Origin: Candidatus Wolframiiraptor sp. EX4484-121
Lineage (GTDB): Archaea; Thermoproteota; Nitrososphaeria_A; Caldarchaeales; Wolframiiraptoraceae
Length of the DNA stretch: 7,588 bases
Assembly (NCBI GenBank): GCA_002255105.1
Contig: NJEK01000037.1
Span: 1-7,588, forward strand
Reading direction: 5' to 3'
The notes beneath the pieces were generated by a model, which saw only the letters and a list, made by a program, of their open reading frames with translations, ran no database searches and was not told where the DNA came from. A program made the position numbers and the translations under genes. This document shows, piece by piece, positions 1 through 4,995 of the stretch; positions within the stretch are counted from its first letter, which is position 1; the number at the start of each line of letters is the position of its first letter.

Positions 1-728
1 CCCACTTCTACTATGGAAACGGAACGGTCATCGCCCTCGGAGACATAACCCTCCTCACAGAACCCTACTGCTACGTTGAGGACAACTACAGGCTGATGCT
101 CAACTTCATAGAACTCATAGCCAGAACCAGGCCGCCTAAAGCTGAGGAGATTGAGGAGGTCGCTGAGCCCCACCTCCCAGTTGGGACAGAGAAGATATTC
201 ATAGAGACCGTAGATGGCATGGAGACCACGGTTAGATGGATTAAGGTGAGTGAAACCAAGGTTCAGATAGAGCGAAGAAACGAGACCACCACCTACCACT
301 ACGATGAGGAGGGCAACCTAATAGGATGGACATCGGAGGACGCCAACGCCACTTACAGTCCACCGCTGCCTGCCACGCCGTATCCATTAAGGGTGGGGAA
401 GGGATGGAGCTACAAGAGCAACTATACATTGAATCAAAGAGGTGTCCAATATCATGGCATATACATCGGCCAGGAAACCGTGACAAAAATAGAGAAGGTA
501 AAGGCGGAGAATGGGAGAACCTACACCTGCGCCAGGGTGCACTTCACGATCCGATGCGAAATCTACACGGATGGGGGAAACTGGACCTACACCTACATTG
601 GAGACAGCTGGCTCTCAGGGAGGGTTGGCCTGGTGAAGGAGGAGGGGGTTAAACGCCTATACATCGATGGAGAACTATTCAAAGAGGAGGAGAGACGGTG
701 GATGTTGAAGTCTGTGGAGATGGGCTGA
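1..728 (+). CDS. C-terminal part of a DUF4350-like / DUF3108-like protein (5' truncated)
   Basis: The frame is open from the window edge (first full codon at position 3), so 241 C-terminal residues are visible and the true start lies outside. The first ~40 residues contain GTVIALGDITLLTEP followed by a DN and a hydrophobic helix. This resembles the closing strand and helix of DUF4350/GATase-like domains, and the DUF4350 protein at the right edge of the window has a comparable block (GGGWLIAVSDPS...YDNR). After a Pro/Glu-rich linker, residues ~55-235 are beta-rich and carry a GKGWSYKS block, a TYTCARV block and GDSWLSGRVGLVKEEG. That order is reminiscent of DUF3108-type periplasmic or extracellular domains. 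No membrane helix is visible in this part. Both assignments are by pattern recognition and the function is unknown. The 3' end is duplicated in tandem, see the repeat at 695-766. Confidence 0.75.
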   Translation, partial: HFYYGNGTVIALGDITLLTEPYCYVEDNYRLMLNFIELIARTRPPKAEEIEEVAEPHLPVGTEKIFIETVDGMETTVRWIKVSETKVQIERRNETTTYHYDEEGNLIGWTSEDANATYSPPLPATPYPLRVGKGWSYKSNYTLNQRGVQYHGIYIGQETVTKIEKVKAENGRTYTCARVHFTIRCEIYTDGGNWTYTYIGDSWLSGRVGLVKEEGVKRLYIDGELFKEEERRWMLKSVEMG

Positions 729-766
729 GGACGGTGGATGTTGAAGTCTGTGGAGATGGGCTGAGG
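695..766 (+). repeat. Perfect 36-bp tandem duplication spanning a stop codon
   Basis: Positions 695-730 and 731-766 are identical over all 36 bases; identity runs one base further at each side and then breaks. The unit encodes the last residues of the upstream gene (RWMLKSVEMG) plus its TGA stop at 726-728. Because 36 is a multiple of three, the second copy keeps the same frame and has its own in-frame TGA at 762-764. Perfect identity in a non-coding copy suggests a recent duplication, or an assembly artefact. Confidence 0.95.
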
Positions 767-774
767 AGAAGCAT

Positions 775-792
775 GTGAAATCCTTTTTAAAT
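775..792 (+). promoter_or_regulatory. Archaeal BRE/TATA-like promoter of the DUF3782 gene
   Basis: The T/A-only stretch TTTTTAAAT at 784-792, preceded by purine/A-rich GTGAAA at 775-780, looks like an archaeal TATA box with an upstream BRE-like element. A transcription start about 25 nt downstream would fall near 812-816, only a few bases before the TTG start at 821, so the mRNA would be leaderless or nearly so. This fits the absence of a good Shine-Dalgarno sequence there. The placement is inferred from spacing alone. Confidence 0.5.
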
Positions 793-820
793 TGGCGGAG
801 AGAGGCTAATTGGGTTAGGG

Positions 821-1642
821 TTGGAGTCGCTGAAGAGGGAGTTCCTGGAACTGCTGGAGAAGGATGTGGAGTTTAGATATGCCGTGGCAGGCTACTTGGG
901 CCTATCAGAAGTTTTAAAGAGGCTTGACACAATAGCTGAGGAGCAGAGGGCGCTGAGAGAGGAGCAAGTTAGGCTGAGGGAGGAGCAGACTAAGATTTGG
1001 AGGGAGATTCAAGGCCTTAGGGAGGAGCAGAACAAAATCTGGAGAGAGATTGAACGCTTCAGAGAGGAGCAGACTAAGATTTGGAAGGAGATTGAGAGCT
1101 TTAGGGAGGAGCAAACGAGGATATGGAAGGAGATTCAGAGCCTCAGGGAGGAGCAGACTAAGATCTGGAAGGAGATTCAAGGCCTAAAGGAGGAGCAGAA
1201 GAGGACCTGGGAGGAGATTGAGCGTCTTAGAAGTGATATGGAGAGAGGATTCGAGCTGGTTAATAGGCATATCTCCGCTTTGGGCGCCAGGTGGGGTTTG
1301 ATGGCTGAGGAGGCTTTTAGGGAGGGTCTTAGGGGTCTCTTGGAGGAGGAGCTGGGTCTTAGGGTTGAGCGTTGGACCGCCTATGATGAGGAGGGCTACG
1401 TCTACGGCTATCCCAGCGAGCTGGAGGTTGATGTCGCCGTCGTCGATGGTAGGACGATTCTAGTTGAGGTTTCATCTCATGTTCGCCCCTCCGATGTCTT
1501 CGAGTTTAGGAGGAAGGCTGAGATCTATGAGAGGAAGGTTGGGGTTAAGCCTGATAGGCTATTGATGGTTACACCCTATGCTGATGACGCCGCCCTTAGG
1601 GCTGGTATGAGGCTTGGCGTCGAGATCTATACCAAGATTTAG
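821..1642 (+). CDS. DUF3782 family protein: repeat coiled coil plus PD-(D/E)XK nuclease-like domain
   Basis: This 273-residue protein starts at TTG 821, the first start codon after an in-frame stop at 788. The short N-terminal helical segment (1-36) leads into a charged coiled coil (about 37-143) with heptad-spaced EEQ at 40, 47 and 54, then six 14-residue repeats of the type LREEQTKIWKEIQG (52-135). The C-terminal domain (about 150-273) has the order expected for a PD-(D/E)XK fold: helix with E163/E164, strand ELEVDVAVVD with D204, strand TILVEVSS with E216, helix with K232/K239, and a final strand RLLMVTP. These features match the archaeal DUF3782 family, in which a coiled coil precedes a nuclease-like core. 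The lysine of the usual ExK is serine here (S218), so catalytic activity is doubtful unless a lysine from the next helix substitutes. Role and substrate are unknown. No transposase or restriction-modification partner is visible nearby. The gene is probably monocistronic. Confidence 0.88.
   Translation: MESLKREFLELLEKDVEFRYAVAGYLGLSEVLKRLDTIAEEQRALREEQVRLREEQTKIWREIQGLREEQNKIWREIERFREEQTKIWKEIESFREEQTRIWKEIQSLREEQTKIWKEIQGLKEEQKRTWEEIERLRSDMERGFELVNRHISALGARWGLMAEEAFREGLRGLLEEELGLRVERWTAYDEEGYVYGYPSELEVDVAVVDGRTILVEVSSHVRPSDVFEFRRKAEIYERKVGVKPDRLLMVTPYADDAALRAGMRLGVEIYTKI
974..1225 (+). repeat. Six in-frame 42-bp repeats coding for the coiled coil
   Basis: Six consecutive 42-bp units encode residues 52-65, 66-79, 80-93, 94-107, 108-121 and 122-135 of the DUF3782 protein. 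Each unit is two heptads with invariant EEQ and W positions; only the outer residues vary (LREEQTKIWREIQG, FREEQTKIWKEIES and so on). Units 1-5 are strongly alike at the DNA level, with shared words such as gaggagcagactaagat. The last unit (with KRTWEEIER) has diverged most. Such an array grows or shrinks in exact coiled-coil turns by slippage or unequal recombination. Confidence 0.93.
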
Positions 1643-1756
1643 CTACTGGATTAAGTCTACCTTCATCTGAGATAGGTTGGTAACGTCTCTATATCGATGA
1701 GAACTAGGATTTTGGATGCTTAAGCTGTTAAGATGCGTTGATCATGAACACTCTTC

Positions 1757-1768
1757 GGGATATATTAT
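1757..1768 (+). promoter_or_regulatory. Weak TATA-like element before the decayed secreted-protein gene
   Basis: The A/T stretch GATATATTATTG lies roughly 20-27 nt before the ATG at 1786, the spacing expected for a leaderless archaeal transcript. It is the only such element close to the start of the decayed gene. The flanking 1643-1756 region contains no RNA gene, clear terminator or convincing small gene that I can see. The call rests on composition and spacing only. Confidence 0.3.
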
Positions 1769-1785
1769 TGTGTTGGTATTTTGAG

Positions 1786-2310
1786 ATGTATAGGAGGATA
1801 GGTCTAATTCTACCGATCATTATAGCCTTTGCACATCTGATTATCTCCGTCTGTACCAGCGGATCTGGGGAAAGGCCTACGCTGGAGAGGAGAGTTTTTC
1901 ATCCATTATATGAGGAATTTTGGTGAGCTTGGGGTTTACTCCATGGTAGGGTCAACCGTCGAGGGAGGATCACTCTACAGGCAACGAAACCGGTTGGGGC
2001 GTCCCGATAGAGCTCTTCGCCGATGATTTTATTGTTATACATATGATGCCCCTTCGATATGGATACTCCTGATGGTAAGATGAGATCCTATTTTTGGGGA
2101 TTATCCGGAGGAGGTTATTGCTGTGACGGTTATGTGGGACTATTTAGTGGCCAAGAGGGAGATCATCGAGTTTGACATAATTGGTGATAATAATAATGTC
2201 CACTAACCCTGCTCCTAATGGGAGGAAAGGCAGAACTCTTCGATGTGGCTTCATGGACATCATTAAGGGATTTAAGTCTTTAGGTTCTGTTATGCATCTA
2301 ATTTTAAATA
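1786..2310 (+). pseudogene. Decayed secreted metalloprotease, probably archaeal matrixin-like
   Basis: No intact frame spans this stretch, but protein-like segments follow one another in changing frames. 1786-1926 (frame 1) starts MYRRIGLILPIIIAFAHLII, a good signal peptide. About 1910-2022 (frame 2) gives GELGVYSMVGSTVEGGSLY. About 1980-2072 (frame 3) gives GWGVPIELFADDFIVIHMM. About 2056-2088 (frame 1) gives DMDTPDGKMRS. 2084-2206 (frame 2) gives GDYPEEVIAVTVMWDYL and then REIIEFDI. 2196-2220 (frame 3) gives STNPAPNG. 2218-2283 (frame 1) gives AELFDVASWTSLRDLSL. From 2283 (frame 3) comes SVMHLILN. The order DG, VIAVT.xW, IxEFDI, FDVAS resembles the run-up to the HExxHxxG zinc site in archaeal matrixins, but no HExxH survives. 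The family assignment is inference; the broken coding character is seen directly. The 3' limit is uncertain and the remnant may overlap the convergent gene. Confidence 0.5.
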
Positions 2311-3261
2311 TTATAGTGGAGGTGATGTTACATTTATCCATAGTTGGCACCATCTTTTATGATAGGTTATGTTCTTAGATGTTGTGTTATATATCCACAT
2401 TTCAAAGATGAGTCTTTTATTTATTCCTGGCTCTTTTAATGTTATGTCTATTTGTTTTGTTTTATTTTCTCCATCGTCTAAGACGATATACATCTCTTTG
2501 AAGGGTTTGAGGGGTGCTGGATCTATAGGTGTTTCCCTATCACCTAGTTTCAGGAAGATTATGTAGTACATTGGTTTGCCCATATGATTGCCGACGTAGA
2601 GGTAGAGCCTGAAGGACTCTCCTGCGACCACTGTTTTCGGGTAATCTCCGATCTTCATCTTCGGCCCTAATACTCCAAGCTCGCTGAAGGGCTCCACAAC
2701 TCTACCAGCCCTGAGTGACTGAGCTAAGGCGAAGACTGCTCCGACGAGTATTATAGCCGTTATCACAGCCCATACCTCACCGCTAATGAGCATTGAGACG
2801 TTTCTCGAAGGCCCCGATCTTTTGATGAGGTAATTTCCCCTCAACTTGATCCAGAGTTTCCAGAAGAGGTTTGGGCCATGTCGATAGATTAGGAATCCCA
2901 GCAGGATGATGGTAACAACCTCAACTATCTGTATAGCTGTTCTCCACCTGCGTATCCTCAATCCCTCTTCGATCAACTCTGGGGAGGCTGCGATGATCTC
3001 CCCTATCAGCCTCTCTGCCTCATCTAATAGGGCTTGGTCACCTTTGGCTTCGGCCTTTTCTATGAGACTTAGGGCCTCATTCAACTTATCTATGAGCTGA
3101 GAGGCGTCTCCACCGGCTCTATGAACCTCTAGGATGGCTTCATAAGCTCTGAAGGATTCTCTTTTAATTTCATTGATGGAGGTTCCATGAGTTATTGGAG
3201 GTCTAAACAATGATATCGTTAGGATTAGGAGAAGTGGATGTAATCTTAGGTTATGTTTCAA
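2311..3261 (-). CDS. Membrane protein with DUF1616 C-terminal ectodomain
   Basis: I place the start at TTG (bases 3261-3259 on the minus strand) because a GGGAGG ribosome site lies 9 nt upstream and the product then opens with a classic signal peptide, MKHNLRLHPLLLILTISLF. The frame also allows ATG at 3303, which would add 14 residues. The 316-residue product has a signal peptide (1-26), a helical exported domain (27-105, containing GGDASQLIDKLNEALSLIEK), a membrane helix (109-130), a basic cytosolic loop (131-162), a second membrane helix (163-183) and an extracytoplasmic beta domain (190-316). That last domain opens with FSELGVLGPKMKIGDYPK, continues with YLYVGNHMGKPMYY and ends with RWCQLWINVT, which matches the C-terminal half of DUF1616 closely. 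The membrane half of DUF1616 is encoded divergently by the next gene, so the two products probably work together. The function is unknown. It ends convergently with the decayed metalloprotease gene. Confidence 0.85.
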   Translation of the reverse strand: MKHNLRLHPLLLILTISLFRPPITHGTSINEIKRESFRAYEAILEVHRAGGDASQLIDKLNEALSLIEKAEAKGDQALLDEAERLIGEIIAASPELIEEGLRIRRWRTAIQIVEVVTIILLGFLIYRHGPNLFWKLWIKLRGNYLIKRSGPSRNVSMLISGEVWAVITAIILVGAVFALAQSLRAGRVVEPFSELGVLGPKMKIGDYPKTVVAGESFRLYLYVGNHMGKPMYYIIFLKLGDRETPIDPAPLKPFKEMYIVLDDGENKTKQIDITLKEPGINKRLIFEMWIYNTTSKNITYHKRWCQLWINVTSPPL

Positions 3262-3270
3262 TTGCTGTAT

Positions 3271-3276
3271 CCTCCC
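3271..3276 (-). promoter_or_regulatory. Ribosome binding site deciding the TTG start at 3261
   Basis: On the minus strand the bases read GGGAGG, 9 nt before the TTG at 3261. With this start the protein begins directly with a basic n-region and hydrophobic core of a signal peptide. Starting at 3303 would put an extra amphipathic stretch in front of it and would overlap the divergent promoter region more. Confidence 0.55.
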
Positions 3277-3290
3277 TGCGATCTCGAACC

Positions 3291-3323
3291 AAATATTCAT
3301 CAAAGGGAAGGGGATTTAACTAT
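3291..3323. promoter_or_regulatory. Divergent promoter region between the two DUF1616 half-genes
   Basis: The 78 bp between the minus-strand start (3261) and the plus-strand start (3340) hold two A/T elements. AAATATTCA at 3291-3299 could be the plus-strand TATA box, giving a start near 3320 ahead of the ribosome site at 3329-3336. On the minus strand, TATAGTTAAAT (3323-3313) could serve the leftward gene, giving a start near 3290 ahead of the site at 3271-3276. Back-to-back promoters this close would tend to co-regulate the pair. Assignment is by spacing only. Confidence 0.35.
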
Positions 3324-3328
3324 ATTGT

Positions 3329-3336
3329 GGGGAGGT
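3329..3336 (+). promoter_or_regulatory. Ribosome binding site deciding the TTG start at 3340
   Basis: GGGGAGGT lies immediately before the in-frame TTG at 3340. Spacing is short (about 3-4 nt) but this is the strongest Shine-Dalgarno match near any candidate start of the frame, which is also open further upstream to an ATG at 3253 inside the divergent gene. Confidence 0.5.
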
Positions 3337-3339
3337 TAT

Positions 3340-3918
3340 TTGACGGCTGAGGAGAAGGTTCTAAGAGCTCTGAAAGACTTGGAGAATCCAACTGTGAGGG
3401 ATGTGATAGATAGGCTTGTTGAGGAGGGTATGGGCTTCGATGAGGCCGCCCAAGGGCTTTACCTCGCCTGGAAGAGGAGGGAGATAGAGCTCCTCGAGCC
3501 TCAACCCCCTGAGAACTTTATGGAATACATTTTATCTCTAAGGAGCCTTTGGTTCTGGCTGCTATCATCCCTCATCGCTGTGACCCTCTTCACGATATTT
3601 CTTGCATCGAGGCCTCCATTAGTCTATGTTAGATATATATTGGGATCCATCTTTGTTCTCTATCTCCCTGGCTCTATGTTGATTGAATCCCTGTATCCCA
3701 GAGGTGAAGACTTGGAGCCTTTAGAGAGGTTGGCTCTATCTATAGGTTTGAGTCTTGCAGTTGTCCCCCTCATAGGACTCGTTCTAAACTATACCCCCTG
3801 GGGAATTAGGCTAACACCAGTATCAATAAGCTTAGCCATATTCACGGAGGCGATGGCCACAATCGCCTTAAGGAGAAAATACATCTATTTTCGATTAAGC
3901 CTTGAAGGGGTGAGATGA
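3340..3918 (+). CDS. DUF1616 membrane domain protein with winged-helix-like N-terminus
   Basis: The preferred start is TTG 3340 (192 residues). An ATG at 3253 would add 29 residues but would overlap the divergent gene and lacks a ribosome site. Residues 1-52 (TAEEKVLRALKDLENPTVRD...EIELLEP) look like a small winged-helix-type domain, as found at the front of some archaeal DUF1616 proteins. Membrane helices follow at about 69-90, 94-118, 130-151 and 158-177. The motifs YVRYILGSIFVLYLPG, ERLALSIGLSLAVVPLIG and LNYTPWGIRLTP are strongly typical of the N-terminal membrane part of DUF1616. The extracytoplasmic beta domain that normally follows in the same chain is absent; the chain stops after LRRKYIYFRLSLEGVR, and an equivalent domain is encoded on the opposite strand just upstream. 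It is the first gene of the rightward operon, and its stop overlaps the next start (ATGA). Biochemical function is unknown. Confidence 0.88.
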   Translation: MTAEEKVLRALKDLENPTVRDVIDRLVEEGMGFDEAAQGLYLAWKRREIELLEPQPPENFMEYILSLRSLWFWLLSSLIAVTLFTIFLASRPPLVYVRYILGSIFVLYLPGSMLIESLYPRGEDLEPLERLALSIGLSLAVVPLIGLVLNYTPWGIRLTPVSISLAIFTEAMATIALRRKYIYFRLSLEGVR

Positions 3919-4712
3919 GACTAACCTTAAAAGGATACAGAGCTGCTTGGAGAGTGAGGGGAGTGAGGGATCGAAGGCGATCCTATCTCATCCTTGCATT
4001 ACTCTTCCTATCCTCAGGTCTAATCCTCACTCCCCTCTCATACTTTCTGCTTAGATCGACGGTCTTCACCGCCCTCGGCTCCTCTCTACTGATCCTCTCA
4101 GCCGTTCTCCTAGCCCTCTCCCCGGGTCTCCCAAGGCTACCTGAGGAGGCTGGTGTATTGATGGTGGAGACGAGTATGAGAAATATATCTCGATTGATCG
4201 AGGAGTTGGGTTTGAGGTCAAAGGCCCTATACCTCCCATCAAGGCTCTCAGGAGAACTCCCACTAGCTTTAATACCATTAAGGAGCAATCCTGAGCCTCC
4301 CATAATTAGGCGGAGCCTCCCGAATAGGTTGATAGTGAAATATGGCGATGAGGCTTGGGAGATGGGGCTACTAATCGAGACTCCGGGGACGATGGCCTCC
4401 AAACTCTTTGAGAAGCCAGAGGAGGCAACAGCCTCAACCCTAGAATCCTCCCTCTCAACACTCCTCGTCAACCTTTTAGGCCTCGTAGATGGCGTGAGAG
4501 TCTCCATAGAGGGGGATAGGAGCATAGTTGAGCTTTTGAACCCTAGGATCGAGTTGGAGGAGGAGCTGAGGGTGAAGCTGGTTCTAGGGAGCCCCCTAGC
4601 CTCCACGGTGGCCCAGTTGATGGCTGAGTGCCTCAACAAGTCCATCATTATAGAGGAAGAGGAGCAAAGGGAGGGGAAGCTTCTCATCAGGATGCGCATT
4701 ATAGGTGAATGA
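3915..4712 (+). CDS. Two-helix membrane protein with cytosolic domain, unknown function
   Basis: This 265-residue protein starts at an ATG that overlaps the preceding stop (ATGA), with a GGGGTGA ribosome site just upstream, so translation is probably coupled. The N-terminus is very basic (KGYRAAWRVRGVRDRRR), followed by two membrane helices at about 24-46 and 50-69. By the positive-inside rule both ends are cytosolic. The soluble part (about 75-265) includes GLRSKALYLPSR, MGLLIETPG, a helical stretch ending LLVNLLGLVDGVRVSIEGD, and LGSPLASTVAQLMAECLNKS. This order recalls haloarchaeal two-helix proteins that I remember as DUF7982, but the number is from memory and the similarity is modest. 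No catalytic motif is apparent. Its position between DUF1616 and DUF4129 genes points to a role in the same membrane complex. The reverse strand is also open here for about 250 codons, which I consider a composition shadow. Confidence 0.82.
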   Translation: MRLTLKGYRAAWRVRGVRDRRRSYLILALLFLSSGLILTPLSYFLLRSTVFTALGSSLLILSAVLLALSPGLPRLPEEAGVLMVETSMRNISRLIEELGLRSKALYLPSRLSGELPLALIPLRSNPEPPIIRRSLPNRLIVKYGDEAWEMGLLIETPGTMASKLFEKPEEATASTLESSLSTLLVNLLGLVDGVRVSIEGDRSIVELLNPRIELEEELRVKLVLGSPLASTVAQLMAECLNKSIIIEEEEQREGKLLIRMRIIGE

Positions 4713-4995
4713 CTTGGAGGTCGTGGAGAGGCTAATCCTACTACTTTCAATATTCTTCACATCGACTATCGTCATCTTCTCATCTCTTGGTGAACATAGA
4801 CTTGATGTTTATCTTTCCCTCTTCATACTTGAATATTTCATAACCCTATCTTTACATAGCCCTTTGAAGAGGAGGGTGAGTTTATACTTTAAAATAATTA
4901 GCATAGCTTTATTTCTAATATTCTCCTTGATAGTTGCTGCAAGAGTCATAGAGATTTTATATGGTGTGTGGATATGGAGGCTAATAGGCTTCTAG
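4705..4995 (+). CDS. Small three-helix membrane protein, unknown
   Basis: From GTG 4705 the product is 96 residues. A TTG at 4714 (93 residues) is an equally good start because GGTGA at 4704-4708 is correctly spaced for it and it would follow the upstream stop (4710-4712) directly. Three hydrophobic segments are visible at about 8-28, 34-51 and 58-86, separated by short charged turns (GEHRLD, LKRR). There is no recognisable motif. Base composition is slightly more A/T-rich than the flanking genes. The 3' end overlaps the start of the 649-residue protein gene by about 20-28 nt, which supports its being a real, translationally coupled gene. It may be a small structural subunit of the membrane complex. 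Confidence 0.7.
   Translation: MNDLEVVERLILLLSIFFTSTIVIFSSLGEHRLDVYLSLFILEYFITLSLHSPLKRRVSLYFKIISIALFLIFSLIVAARVIEILYGVWIWRLIGF

Noticed and set aside
914..1180. Minus-strand open frame rich in Leu/Pro repeats
   Set aside because: It is the complement of the 42-bp coiled-coil repeats; the repeat nature alone keeps it open. No start context or domain supports it.
695..1225. CRISPR array
   Set aside because: The 36-bp repeat has only two copies with no spacer and the 42-bp units are contiguous coding repeats, so neither has the repeat-spacer alternation of CRISPR.
1643..1785. Possible RNA gene, terminator hairpin or attachment site in the gap after the DUF3782 gene
   Set aside because: I found only short A/T words and a TTAAG direct repeat near 1720-1732; no cloverleaf, stable stem with T-run or long inverted repeat was visible.
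2181..2378. Plus-strand 65-codon frame at the 3' end of the decayed gene as an independent small protein
   Set aside because: It switches between matrixin-like remnants and sequence antisense to the conserved end of the DUF1616 ectodomain, with no ribosome site. Part of it is counted in the pseudogene.
3253..3339. Longer N-terminus for the plus-strand DUF1616 protein from ATG 3253
   Set aside because: It would overlap the signal-peptide start of the divergent gene and the shared promoter region, lacks a ribosome site, and adds residues without a family-like pattern.
3983..4750. Long open frame of about 255 codons on the minus strand
   Set aside because: It lies wholly opposite the two-helix membrane protein gene, has Ser/Arg-rich low-information composition, no domain pattern and no ribosome site, and would break a coupled operon. 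It is a shadow of purine-rich coding DNA.
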